64,000 bases of DNA from CBFFRJ01 sp051486985 (GTDB lineage: Bacteria; Pseudomonadota; Gammaproteobacteria; Enterobacterales; Enterobacteriaceae), in assembly GCF_051486985.1 (NCBI RefSeq), contig NZ_JAHVDV010000009.1, forward strand, positions 62,001 through 126,000, read 5' to 3'. A model generated the notes under the pieces. It had not been told where the DNA came from. It made no database searches and saw only the letters and a list, made by a program, of their open reading frames with translations. This document shows positions 1 through 8,182 of this stretch, piece after piece (positions within the stretch are counted from its first letter, which is position 1; each line of letters opens with the position of its first letter). The position numbers and the translations under genes are program-made.

Positions 1-2610
1 CTTAACGAGCAGCACCACTGGCTGGAAAATTACGCCCGCCTCTGGGTGCTGGGCCGGGTGGGTAATCAACGCCACCTCACGCGGGTGAAGCCGTTTCTGA
101 CAAGCCACTCTGCCCCATTAAGCAGCCTGGCGTATGAAGTGTGCCTGCGCCTTGGCGACGATGATGATAGTGCGCTGCAAAGGGAGCAATTGCTGGCCGC
201 GTTACCCCAGGAGCTGGTCAATGCCTTAGCAGCTAACGACCCTGAGTTACTGGATGCCTGCCTCCGGCATACGGTAACGGAGCACAATCCGGATGCCAGC
301 GCGTTACTGAAAACGCTCTATCTGGCGGCCCTGGAGAGCGTGCCCTTGCACCAGAGCCTGCTTCGCCTCCTGACCACTTTGCCTCTGCGCCCCGGGCTGT
401 TTAAAGGGGTACGCTATCTGTTCAAAATGGCGGAATTCCGTCTCGACGCCCCCATGTTTGCGCTGCTGGCCTGGCGCTTTGATACCACGCGCGAATATTA
501 CGCCGCCGAGTGGGATGGCGTCTGGGTAAATGGCGTGGGCTATCTTAAACCCAGCCAGGAGCTGTTGCGTGACGACAGCCGGCTGGCTTACTCGCGCAAA
601 ACCCGCAATTACCTGCGTCGCCGTAGCTGGCGCGCTCTGCGTCGGCTCGGTGCCCGTGGTGATACGCGTTATGTCGATATGGCCTGCGCCATTCTGCTGC
701 GTTATCAGGAAGAGAGTCTGCTGCCAGAAAAGCAGAGTGAAGCGGGCGTCTATACCAGCGATGCGCATCTCTTCGTATGGAACGCCATTCTGCGTTTGCG
801 TCACCCTCACTATCAGCGCCACCGGCAAAGAGCATTATGGCTTCGGGTTGACGATACCCCTGACGACAGCCGTCATGAGGCGTTTCCGGCATTATGGGAT
901 AAACGGCCTGATGCGTTGCTGATGTTATTAAACGCGAGTGACAGTGACGCGGTCTGCGCCTTTGCAATCAGGGCACTGCAAGAGAATCGGGGTTTCTGTG
1001 AGGCGTTGTCCGAGAGCCAGCTAACCCAGTTGCTGGCGCGCCCTTTTACCCGTATTGCTGATTTTGTGCTGTCGCTTCTGGCTGACCGTTCGCTTAGCCC
1101 TGCGCTTTTGGTCGCGCTTATCCATTGCGCTCATCCACAGGCTCGCGCCCTGGCACTGACCCACCTGAACAACGTGAGCGACCTGTTCGATGACACGGCG
1201 CTTGCGGTTGCCCTTATGCTGGCTGACGATGCGCAAATCAGAGGTTGGTCAGAAGGGCACCTTGCCCGCCAGCCGCTGACCCTTGAGCAGCAGGAGTCGC
1301 TGACGCAGGCGCTTTTTTTACAGCTTAACGCCGCGCACACCCGTATTTCTGAACAACATGCGCTCTGGCTGGCTACCATTATGATGAGCCATTTGCATGC
1401 TTCGTTACCCTTACTGACGACAGAGGCCATCAGCGGGCTGCTGGCCCATGACGATACGGGCGTACAACTTTTAGCTGCTGAGTTGCTGGTGGGGTCCGAT
1501 GTCACGCTGGACCGTCTCCCGCAACCGCTTCTGGCGCACCTTCACCAGTCTCCCGTTGCGGCTATCCGCGCCGCTGGTATCGCTCTGTTGGGTAAACAGA
1601 GTCCGGCGTTGCTGCAATTGCAATTACCCCATCTGATTGCGCTTCTCGGTCAGGGAGAGAGGGAGGAGCGGCAGGCCTGCTTCGCCCTTCTGGGGCAGCT
1701 GGCGGAACACTATGCGCCTGATGTTTTTACGGCGCTGCTGCCTTTAGTCTTTCAAAAGGAGCCACAGGAGGGCACGCATGAGGCGCTCCTGAGCTTCTTC
1801 ACGCAAAAGCTCAGTGCCAGCCTGGCTACGCTTGATAACAACACGCTCTGGCGGCTGCTCAACGCCAGGTCGCCTGGTGCGCAGAAACTGGGCGATACCA
1901 TCCTCCAGACCCGCTCGCCGCAAGAGTGGAGCGTTAGTCAGTGGGTTGCGCTGGCAAATCATCCTGACCATCACGTTCGCGCATACGGCTTGCGGGCCTT
2001 TACTGAACACCCCGATGTGCTACGGGAACAGAGTAAAGCCGCACTGGGGCTTGTCGAGAGTGACTGGCCTGCCACCCGCGAATTCGGATTTGCCTATCTG
2101 CGCCAGTACATGCCTGACTCCGTATGGACTCCGGATATGATTGTTAACCTGTGTGACAGCAGCCGTGAAGATGTGCAGGCATGGGGGCGGGAGCTGTTGC
2201 AGACTTTCTTCCGGCACGAGCAGGGAGAGACCTATTTATTAAAGCTGAGCCAGCACCCCTCTCTGACGGTACAGACGTTCGTGACGCATTTTTTTGAAGA
2301 GTACGCGGCCGGAAAGCCCGCCGTTATCCTGGCGCTGAAACCCTGTTTCCTGGCCATCCTATCTCAGGTCAACCGTGGGCGTGTTGCGAAGGACAGAACC
2401 CTGGCCTTTCTGACGCAGCAGGCGGCGGCGAGTCCGCAGGTGCTTGAAATGGTTGCCTCTTTACTCACCCGCCTGTCGCTGACCGTCGTGCAGAAAGACA
2501 AGGCCCCGCTGATTAAGGCGATGTTGCAACTGCAACGGCAGCATCCTCATCTGAATCTACCACTGGCTATCATCACCCGACCCGGACAAGGAGCGCCTCA
2601 TGCAGGTTAA
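1..2610 (+). CDS. HEAT/ARM-repeat protein of a retron system (5' end outside window)
   Basis: The reading frame is open from base 1 with no start in view, so the protein is N-terminally truncated here; 869 residues are visible. It consists of leucine/alanine-rich helical pairs typical of HEAT or armadillo repeats, for example around LAHDDTGVQLLAAELL, LANHPDHHVRAYGLRAF and LCDSSREDVQAWGREL. I see no catalytic motif, signal peptide or membrane segment. Its end overlaps the next gene by 11 bases, which implies translational coupling. Such repeat solenoids usually bind proteins or nucleic acids. Beside a SWIM protein and a retron reverse transcriptase it is inferred to be an accessory or effector component. 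It is not E. coli core content; purL would be expected upstream of glmY. Confidence 0.8.
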   Translation, partial: LNEQHHWLENYARLWVLGRVGNQRHLTRVKPFLTSHSAPLSSLAYEVCLRLGDDDDSALQREQLLAALPQELVNALAANDPELLDACLRHTVTEHNPDASALLKTLYLAALESVPLHQSLLRLLTTLPLRPGLFKGVRYLFKMAEFRLDAPMFALLAWRFDTTREYYAAEWDGVWVNGVGYLKPSQELLRDDSRLAYSRKTRNYLRRRSWRALRRLGARGDTRYVDMACAILLRYQEESLLPEKQSEAGVYTSDAHLFVWNAILRLRHPHYQRHRQRALWLRVDDTPDDSRHEAFPALWDKRPDALLMLLNASDSDAVCAFAIRALQENRGFCEALSESQLTQLLARPFTRIADFVLSLLADRSLSPALLVALIHCAHPQARALALTHLNNVSDLFDDTALAVALMLADDAQIRGWSEGHLARQPLTLEQQESLTQALFLQLNAAHTRISEQHALWLATIMMSHLHASLPLLTTEAISGLLAHDDTGVQLLAAELLVGSDVTLDRLPQPLLAHLHQSPVAAIRAAGIALLGKQSPALLQLQLPHLIALLGQGEREERQACFALLGQLAEHYAPDVFTALLPLVFQKEPQEGTHEALLSFFTQKLSASLATLDNNTLWRLLNARSPGAQKLGDTILQTRSPQEWSVSQWVALANHPDHHVRAYGLRAFTEHPDVLREQSKAALGLVESDWPATREFGFAYLRQYMPDSVWTPDMIVNLCDSSREDVQAWGRELLQTFFRHEQGETYLLKLSQHPSLTVQTFVTHFFEEYAAGKPAVILALKPCFLAILSQVNRGRVAKDRTLAFLTQQAAASPQVLEMVASLLTRLSLTVVQKDKAPLIKAMLQLQRQHPHLNLPLAIITRPGQGAPHAG

Positions 2611-4222
2611 TTATCGCTATCAGGGAAAGAGTCACGCGCAGGCGTCGGGACTGACCTTCTCGCCGGATAGCTTGCGTCCACCGACGTTTTTTGTCGGTGA
2701 ACTGAAGCAAAAGCTGGCGTTTCGCGAGGCTATTTCGGCGCTGCATAACGTGGTGGTGTCAGATATGCGTTTCCGGCCGAAAGACAAAACCGAGTATCGC
2801 AACTGGTTAGCGGGGGAAGAGCAGCGGTTATTGGCGGCATTTATTGCGCAAAAAAGCCAGCTTGAACAAGAGGTCGGGAAGCTAAGCGGGCAACTGGATG
2901 CCATGAACAAAGCGGCCACGACTCTGCTTGCACCTTATCACCAGGCGCAAAAAGCCTATTTTAGTTATCTCTATAAAAACGATATCGACGCCTGGTATGT
3001 GCTGGACCCGGTTATCACCGTACATCCTGATGAAGTGTTCTTTGAATGTTTTTCTGAGGATGAATCAAGCTATGGAAAACTGAGCTGCCATTACGATGTT
3101 TTCAACCATATCAGCGAGCATGCCTTTGGCACGACCAATATTGACTATTCCGAAGGTCTCTACCAGGCGTTTCAGAAGATCCGTGATTACCACCCGACGC
3201 AGTTAAAAATCGACCCGGACGGCTTTGCCGTAAAAACCGATGGCACGGTATACGACGAGAAGAAGATCGACCTGCCGGACAGCTGGGTGCGGGGCTTTTT
3301 ACAGGTCAGTTCAGCAATGACTCTGCCAAAGGTGAATTTCTCGCTTGAGCCTATGGATATGCACAATATTTGCTTTCGGCTCAGGCGTAAAAAAGAGCGA
3401 AACGGACCGCGGTCGCTGCGTTTTGAACTGTTGCCGGGCCAGCCGGTGCGGATCATCTTCGAACCCTGGAACGAAACGCTGGTCTGTCCCCGCTCGCTGT
3501 ACAACGGCGACCAGCCGCGTTCCATTCGTATCTGGGGGCGGCGCAGGCTGCATATCCTTGAGCGTCTGATCCCGGTCGCTGAAAAATTTGATGTCGCTCT
3601 TCTGGATGATGGAATGCCTTCATTCTGGACAGCCGATTTAGGGGCGATGAGTTTTACGCTCGGCCTGTCCGGCTGGAGCGCAAACGACTGGTCGGCCCAG
3701 GGCAATTTTGATCTGCTCGCGCCACGCCAGACGGTCGATACCCTGACGCTGGAGCGCGTCTATCAGGCGCTCAGCACGCGCCACCTGGCGTCAAGCGCCG
3801 CACTTGCCGCCGAACTTGGGCTGGAAGAGAGCATCGTAAAAGCGGCGCTGGCGGGCTACAGCCAGCGCGGGCAGGTGCTGTATGACTTAAACAAGGATGT
3901 CTACCGTATACGCGCCCTCTGTCGGGAGCCCATTCCGCTGGAACAGCTGCGTTTCAGCCATGAACGGGAAGAAAAAGCCGTTAATTTCGTCAACGCCGGG
4001 CTCGTCAAGGTGGAAAACTGCGCCGGCAATACGGCAGGAATGGCCTGTCAGGGGCAGGTTCTGGACAACGCCGTGCGTTACAGGGTCTCCCTCACTCTGG
4101 ATGGAGACCAGCGGTTGACGGCGGGGGAGTGCAATTGCCACTTTTACCATCAGAACCGCCTGCGTCGCGGTCCGTGCGAACATATGCTGGCATTGCGGCT
4201 GGCAGTCAGGGTAAAAGCATGA
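2600..4222 (+). CDS. Winged-helix SWIM zinc-finger protein of a retron system
   Basis: 540 residues, starting at an ATG inside the end of the HEAT-repeat gene. The C-terminus carries a textbook SWIM zinc finger, C-x-C-x12-C-x-H (Cys511, Cys513, Cys526, His528). Before it, about residues 373-440, lies a winged-helix-like segment (LTLERVYQAL, SSAALAAELGL, RGQVLYDLNKDVYRI). The N-terminal 370 residues are unrecognised and include a possible coiled coil near residues 75-115. SWIM fingers are known to bind DNA or proteins. The pairing with a HEAT/ARM protein and a retron reverse transcriptase matches the WHSWIM protein that I remember for type XIII retrons. Its biochemical role is unknown to me. 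Confidence 0.85.
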   Translation: MQVNYRYQGKSHAQASGLTFSPDSLRPPTFFVGELKQKLAFREAISALHNVVVSDMRFRPKDKTEYRNWLAGEEQRLLAAFIAQKSQLEQEVGKLSGQLDAMNKAATTLLAPYHQAQKAYFSYLYKNDIDAWYVLDPVITVHPDEVFFECFSEDESSYGKLSCHYDVFNHISEHAFGTTNIDYSEGLYQAFQKIRDYHPTQLKIDPDGFAVKTDGTVYDEKKIDLPDSWVRGFLQVSSAMTLPKVNFSLEPMDMHNICFRLRRKKERNGPRSLRFELLPGQPVRIIFEPWNETLVCPRSLYNGDQPRSIRIWGRRRLHILERLIPVAEKFDVALLDDGMPSFWTADLGAMSFTLGLSGWSANDWSAQGNFDLLAPRQTVDTLTLERVYQALSTRHLASSAALAAELGLEESIVKAALAGYSQRGQVLYDLNKDVYRIRALCREPIPLEQLRFSHEREEKAVNFVNAGLVKVENCAGNTAGMACQGQVLDNAVRYRVSLTLDGDQRLTAGECNCHFYHQNRLRRGPCEHMLALRLAVRVKA

Positions 4223-4244
4223 TGAAAAGGACTTTTTCAGCTGG

Positions 4245-4250
4245 TATACT
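4245..4250 (+). promoter_or_regulatory. Extended -10 promoter of the retron RNA
   Basis: TATACT preceded by TG one base upstream (TGGTATACT) forms an extended -10 element 22 bases after the SWIM stop codon. No good -35 is visible. Transcription would begin near 4257, just before the a1 repeat, as expected for a retron RNA with its own promoter. Inferred from sequence only. Confidence 0.55.
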
Positions 4251-4259
4251 CGATTTTAA

Positions 4260-4272
4260 TAGCGGCGTGGCG
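4260..4272 (+). repeat. Retron a1 repeat
   Basis: The 13 bases tagcggcgtggcg are the exact reverse complement of 4473-4485. This is the a1 arm that pairs with a2 to prime reverse transcription. Confidence 0.85.
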
Positions 4273-4352
4273 CAGGAACCTTGCATCCCGGATGGTGGAT
4301 CGCCATTCAGGTTTTATGACTGCCCACGCGTCACTGATGTCATCTTCACTGG

Positions 4353-4426
4353 GCAGAGTGTGAGTACCTGTCACTATTGCAGTATGGCTTCAACGAAGCC
4401 AATGAGTGACAGGTACTCCACTCTGC
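4353..4426 (+). other. msd hairpin (template for msDNA)
   Basis: Bases 4353-4375 and 4405-4426 pair along 22 base pairs, with only T4361 bulged. The 29-base loop contains a second 6-bp hairpin (4386-4391 with 4395-4400). A long imperfect stem of this sort is the typical msd region. Confidence 0.75.
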
Positions 4427-4472
4427 GTCGAGTGGATAACCTCAGTACCAGGAACGCTTCGAAGACCTGTTC

Positions 4473-4485
4473 CGCCACGCCGCTA
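4473..4485 (+). repeat. Retron a2 repeat
   Basis: Exact 13-base inverted copy of a1, lying 55 bases before the reverse transcriptase start codon. Confidence 0.85.
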
Positions 4486-4540
4486 CCCCTCCCGTTCATC
4501 ACCCTCTCCGCTTGCGCATCACGCTCAGGGAGTGTTCGTT

Positions 4541-6241
4541 ATGTCTGAATCACCAAAACTCACCCGCCAGCAAATTTACGAACGTATCCGTGAATCCAGC
4601 AAAGAGGAGTACATCCTTTCGGAAATGATCCGGCTTGGGTTCTGGGATGAAACCCAGGAAAAACCGACGCTCACGAAGGAATTTATTTCGCAACGCGCGG
4701 CGTTACAAAAACAGCTGGCCGAACTGGGGCAAAAGCAGCGGCTCTACAGCGACCCGCAGCTCGCGTTACGGGAGATGCACAGGACACGGAAAAAAGCAGC
4801 GCTGGAGAAACGAGAGCAAACCCGTATTGCCCGTAATGAAGCGCGTTATGCCCGTGCAGTGCAATGGCATCAGAAACAGCAGACGGAAATTACCTGGCTT
4901 GGGGAGGGCTATTCGTTTGATCTGGCGGATACCGCGCACAACGAAGCCCGGCTACGCGCACAACATCTGCCTCTGCTGGCTGACAGCCAGGCACTGGCCT
5001 CGGCGATGGGCATTACCCTTAATGAGTTGCGGTTTCTCTGCTTTCAGAAAAATGTTTCCCGCATCAATCACTACCGACGTTTTACCCTTGCCAAAAAAAG
5101 CGGCGGCGAGCGGCTGATTTCGGCCCCGATGCCACGAATGAAACGTGCGCAGTACTGGATCCTGGATAACATTCTGAACCGGGTGACGTTGCACGATGCC
5201 GCGCACGGCTTTGTGAATGGTCGCAACATTCTGAGTAACGCACTGCCGCATGTGAATCAGGCCATTGTGGTCAACCTGGATATGGAAAACTTTTTTCCGA
5301 CGGTGAACTACCGCCGTGTCAGAGGGATGTTTCGCCAGTTAGGTTATGCCGGGCAGCTCGCCACAGAGCTTGCGCTGTTAACCACAGAGCCTGAGGTTGA
5401 GCAGGTTATGCTGGATGGCGAAACCTGGTATGTGCAGGAGGATAATCGTCTCCTTCCGCAGGGGGCACCAACGAGTCCGGCCATCTCCAATATTATCTGC
5501 CGACGGCTCGACAGCCGCCTGCAGGCGATGGCCCGCAAACTCGGCTTTGTTTATACCCGTTATGCTGATGACATGACCTTTTCCAGTGCGCAATCCACAG
5601 CCAATGTTCAGCAACTCCTCTGGCGCTGCAGGCAGATTGTTAAGGATGAAGGATTCACCCTTCATCCGGCTAAAACGCGGGTGATGCGTAAATCCCAAAA
5701 GCAGGAAGTGACCGGTATTGTGGTGAATGAAAAACCCTCACTGGATCGCAAAACGCTAAAACGATTTCGTGCCCTGCTGTTTCAGATTGCGAAAGATGGA
5801 ACCGAAGGAAAGCGCTGGGGGGCGGGTGAACTGATGGCGAGCCTCGAGGGATACGCTAACTTTGTGGCGATGGTAGCGCCTGAAAAAGGGATAGCCCTGC
5901 AAAAACAGGTCACCGATCTTAAGCGGCAGTACGGCTATCCCACTCCGCCGGGCCGTATTACGGCGCTGAATAAGAAGCTGTTTCGTGCGAAGGCCGCCCG
6001 GGGAGAAGCGCCGCGGGAAAACTGGTGGCAGGCACAACATTCCCCGGCACCGGTTCTGGAAAAAACTGCCCGGCAACAGGATGCCCTGGCGCCCGTATCG
6101 GTAGCGGCAGTTAACCCGGTCCCGCAAACGCCGCCTGATGACCCGCCACGCCCGACGGCTGAAACACCGCGTTCACCCTTACGGCTCTGGGTGGTGCTGA
6201 TTCTTGTTTTGCTGGTGTTTATCGTGGCGCGAATGCTGTAA
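4541..6241 (+). CDS. Retron reverse transcriptase with C-terminal membrane anchor
   Basis: 566 residues from the ATG at 4541, chosen because AGGGAG lies 8 bases upstream and the longer frame would run through the RNA gene. Reverse transcriptase motifs in order: the retron-specific region X as NALPH (233-237), NLDMENFFP (245-253), LPQGAPTSPAISN (305-317), the catalytic YADD (341-344) and the retron region Y as VTG (390-392). An unusual charged N-terminal extension of about 150 residues precedes the core. The C-terminus has a proline-rich linker (about 500-547) and one hydrophobic helix (549-564), so the enzyme may be tail-anchored in the membrane. It should make msDNA from the RNA just upstream. 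With the HEAT and SWIM genes it forms a presumed anti-phage unit. Confidence 0.93.
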   Translation: MSESPKLTRQQIYERIRESSKEEYILSEMIRLGFWDETQEKPTLTKEFISQRAALQKQLAELGQKQRLYSDPQLALREMHRTRKKAALEKREQTRIARNEARYARAVQWHQKQQTEITWLGEGYSFDLADTAHNEARLRAQHLPLLADSQALASAMGITLNELRFLCFQKNVSRINHYRRFTLAKKSGGERLISAPMPRMKRAQYWILDNILNRVTLHDAAHGFVNGRNILSNALPHVNQAIVVNLDMENFFPTVNYRRVRGMFRQLGYAGQLATELALLTTEPEVEQVMLDGETWYVQEDNRLLPQGAPTSPAISNIICRRLDSRLQAMARKLGFVYTRYADDMTFSSAQSTANVQQLLWRCRQIVKDEGFTLHPAKTRVMRKSQKQEVTGIVVNEKPSLDRKTLKRFRALLFQIAKDGTEGKRWGAGELMASLEGYANFVAMVAPEKGIALQKQVTDLKRQYGYPTPPGRITALNKKLFRAKAARGEAPRENWWQAQHSPAPVLEKTARQQDALAPVSVAAVNPVPQTPPDDPPRPTAETPRSPLRLWVVLILVLLVFIVARML

Positions 6242-6264
6242 ACGTTAACTACGTCATGTTGTAG

Positions 6265-6282
6265 TGTCGGGAAAATGCGACA
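6265..6282 (+). promoter_or_regulatory. GlrR binding site 1 for glmY
   Basis: Perfect TGTC-N10-GACA, the known GlrR (QseF) recognition pattern upstream of E. coli glmY. It begins 24 bases after the reverse transcriptase stop codon. Confidence 0.85.
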
Positions 6283-6297
6283 AACGCCTGATCGAGG

Positions 6298-6315
6298 TGT
6301 CTCTAAAAGGAGACA
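6298..6315 (+). promoter_or_regulatory. GlrR binding site 2 for glmY
   Basis: Second perfect TGTC-N10-GACA, centred 33 bp (three helical turns) from site 1. It is also part of a 7-bp inverted repeat. Confidence 0.85.
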
Positions 6316-6360
6316 CTTAAGTTATTGATTTATATAGAACAGAAAAAGCGAAGCAGAGGG

Positions 6361-6378
6361 TGTTGCTAATCAGCGACA
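6361..6378 (+). promoter_or_regulatory. GlrR binding site 3 for glmY
   Basis: TGTT-N10-GACA, one mismatch from the pattern of the two upstream sites. Three sites are also described for E. coli. Confidence 0.7.
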
Positions 6379-6466
6379 GTTAGCATGCAAATCATCCAGT
6401 CGCATTCAGAATGGCTTTGGAGTAAATGACTTTATTTTCAATATGTTAATAAATAAATTTGCATTC

Positions 6467-6486
6467 TGGCATGGCTGTTGCATAAT
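6467..6486 (+). promoter_or_regulatory. Overlapping sigma54 and sigma70 promoters of glmY
   Basis: TGGCATGGCTGTTGCA (6467-6482) fits the sigma54 -24/-12 consensus. CATAAT (6481-6486) overlaps it as a sigma70 -10. Both would start transcription at about 6494, exactly where the conserved GlmY sequence begins. This dual architecture is known for glmY in enterobacteria. Confidence 0.85.
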
Positions 6487-6493
6487 ATAAACC

Positions 6494-6679
6494 AGTGGCT
6501 CATTCACCCTCTTATGTCAGCCCCTTCGGGACGCGCTACATAAACTTCGAATGATGCACTTAAGGTGCCTGCCGTCCAACTGCTGATAAAAGTTCGCTTT
6601 TTCAGACCCCGGGCGAAACGTCGAGTTAGGCACCGCCTATTCCATCACAAAGCCGGGTTTATACCCGGCTTTGTTGTTT
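6494..6679 (+). ncRNA. glmY: GlmY small regulatory RNA
   Basis: The sequence matches E. coli GlmY almost throughout, including gtcagccccttcgggacg, gcttttTCAGACC-type central bases and the 3' terminator. GlmY is a decoy that sequesters the RNase adaptor RapZ, so GlmZ survives and activates glmS translation for glucosamine-6-phosphate synthesis. Its location directly upstream of glrK and the GlrR sites confirm the call. Confidence 0.95.
6649..6679 (+). terminator. Intrinsic terminator of glmY
   Basis: Stem aaagccgggt/acccggcttt with a short loop, followed by tgttgttt. It forms the GlmY 3' end. Confidence 0.9.
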
Positions 6680-6745
6680 CTGGCTTCCCCACGGCGCGTT
6701 ACTCAGCTAGCATCCTGTAAACCTGTTTTTAAGAGAGTCGAGCTG

Positions 6746-8182
6746 TTGAAACGCTGGCCTGTTTTCCCCCGATCCCTTCGCCAGGTCGTTATGATGGCGT
6801 TCCTGTTGATTCTGCTGCCCCTGCTGGTGCTGGCGTGGCAGGCATGGCAAAGCCTGAATGCCCTGAGTGCCCAGGCAGCACTGACTAACCGGACAACGCT
6901 CATTGACGCACGGCGCAGCGAGGCGATGACCAATGCCGCCCTCGAAATGGAGCGTAGTTATCGTCAGTACTGCGTGCTCGACGACCATACGCTGCAACGG
7001 GTATATCAAAGTCAGCTCAAGCGCTACAGCGAAATGCTGGATGCTCATGCCGGCGTCCTGCCTGATGAAAAATTGTACCAGGCGCTGCGCCAGGATTTAA
7101 GCGCACTGGCGCAGCTGCAGTGCAAAAACAGCAGCCCGGCGCCGCAAGCCGCTGCCAGCCTCGAAGCCTTTGCCGCCGCCAATACCGAGATGGTGCAATC
7201 CACTCGTCAGGTGGTTTTCTCCCGTGGCCAGCAGTTGCAGCAGGTCATTGCCGAGCGCGGTCAGTTTTTTGGCTGGCAGGCGCTGGTGCTCTTTATGGTC
7301 AGCCTCGCGATGGTGCTGCTTTTTACCCGCATGATTATCGGGCCGGTAAAAGGCATTGAGCGAATGATCAATCGTTTGGGGGAAGGACGATCGCTTGGCC
7401 ATACCGTGATTTTTAAAGGGCCACGGGAGCTTCGCTACGTTGGCGAGCGCATTATCTGGCTCAGCGAGCGGCTTACCTGGCTTGAGTCGCAACGCCACCA
7501 GTTTCTTCGTCACCTCTCCCATGAGCTAAAAACGCCCCTGGCCAGTATGCGCGAAGGCACTGAACTGCTTGCGGATGAGGTTGTGGGGCTGTTAACCGCA
7601 GAACAGAAAGAAGTGGTCGATATTCTTGACGACAGCAGCCGCAACCTGCAAAAGCTCATTGAGCAGTTGCTTGACTACAACCGTAAGCTTGCGGACAGCG
7701 CCGTGGAACTCGAACAGGTTGAAATAGCGCCGCTACTGGAGATGGTCATCTCTGCTCATAGTCTGCCTGCGCGAGCTAAAATGATGCATACCGAGGTGAC
7801 CCTTGATGCGAAAAGCTGCATTGCCGAACCCATGTTACTGATGAGCGTACTGGATAATCTTTACTCTAACGCGGTGCACTATGGTGCTGAATCCGGTAAC
7901 ATTTACATCCACAGTTACCTTGCCAGCTCGCGACTGCGTATTGACGTATCAAACACCGGGACCGCTATCCCGGAAGCGGAACGCGGCATGATTTTCGAAC
8001 CCTTCTTTCAGGGTAGCCATCAACGAAAAGGGGCGGTGAAAGGCAGCGGGCTGGGTCTGAGTATTGCCAGAGACTGTATTCGTCGTATGCAGGGTGAATT
8101 ACATCTGGTGGCTGTCAGCCACGCAGATGTTTGTTTTCGCATTGAGCTGCCGCTCAGTGCCCCGGAAAAATCCATTAAATGA
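6746..8182 (+). CDS. glrK: Sensor histidine kinase GlrK (QseE)
   Basis: Membrane sensor kinase that phosphorylates GlrR in response to envelope stress signals. The TTG at 6746 is chosen: it gives MKRWPVFPRSLRQ as in E. coli, has AAGAGAG 8 bases upstream, and any earlier start would lie in the GlmY terminator. 478 residues. Two membrane helices (about 15-38 and 178-196) flank a periplasmic domain, followed by HAMP, the phosphoacceptor His259 in SHELKTPLASM, and an HATPase domain with GSGLGLSIARD near the end. It overlaps qseG by 4 bases (ATGA). Confidence 0.96.
   Translation: MKRWPVFPRSLRQVVMMAFLLILLPLLVLAWQAWQSLNALSAQAALTNRTTLIDARRSEAMTNAALEMERSYRQYCVLDDHTLQRVYQSQLKRYSEMLDAHAGVLPDEKLYQALRQDLSALAQLQCKNSSPAPQAAASLEAFAAANTEMVQSTRQVVFSRGQQLQQVIAERGQFFGWQALVLFMVSLAMVLLFTRMIIGPVKGIERMINRLGEGRSLGHTVIFKGPRELRYVGERIIWLSERLTWLESQRHQFLRHLSHELKTPLASMREGTELLADEVVGLLTAEQKEVVDILDDSSRNLQKLIEQLLDYNRKLADSAVELEQVEIAPLLEMVISAHSLPARAKMMHTEVTLDAKSCIAEPMLLMSVLDNLYSNAVHYGAESGNIYIHSYLASSRLRIDVSNTGTAIPEAERGMIFEPFFQGSHQRKGAVKGSGLGLSIARDCIRRMQGELHLVAVSHADVCFRIELPLSAPEKSIK

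Larger units (their letters stand above)
4257..4485 (+). ncRNA. Retron msr-msd non-coding RNA
   Basis: This stretch between the SWIM gene and the reverse transcriptase has the a1-msr-msd-a2 plan of a retron RNA. The ends are a perfect 13-bp inverted repeat (4260-4272 and 4473-4485). Small hairpins follow a1, including tgccca at 4321-4326 pairing with tgggca at 4350-4355. A very long stem, 4353-4375 with 4405-4426 and one bulged base, is capped by a ggcttc/gaagcc hairpin and is the expected msd template. The product would be a branched RNA-DNA hybrid (msDNA) made by the downstream enzyme. The exact ends and the branching G are inferred; the 5' end is set from the -10 element. Confidence 0.85.

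Noticed and set aside
4129..4548. 139-codon frame across the retron RNA
   Set aside because: It runs through the paired stems of msr-msd and has no protein-like character; the RNA structure explains the sequence.
6671..6745. Upstream start for glrK
   Set aside because: It would lie within the GlmY terminator. The TTG at 6746 matches E. coli GlrK and has a ribosome binding site.
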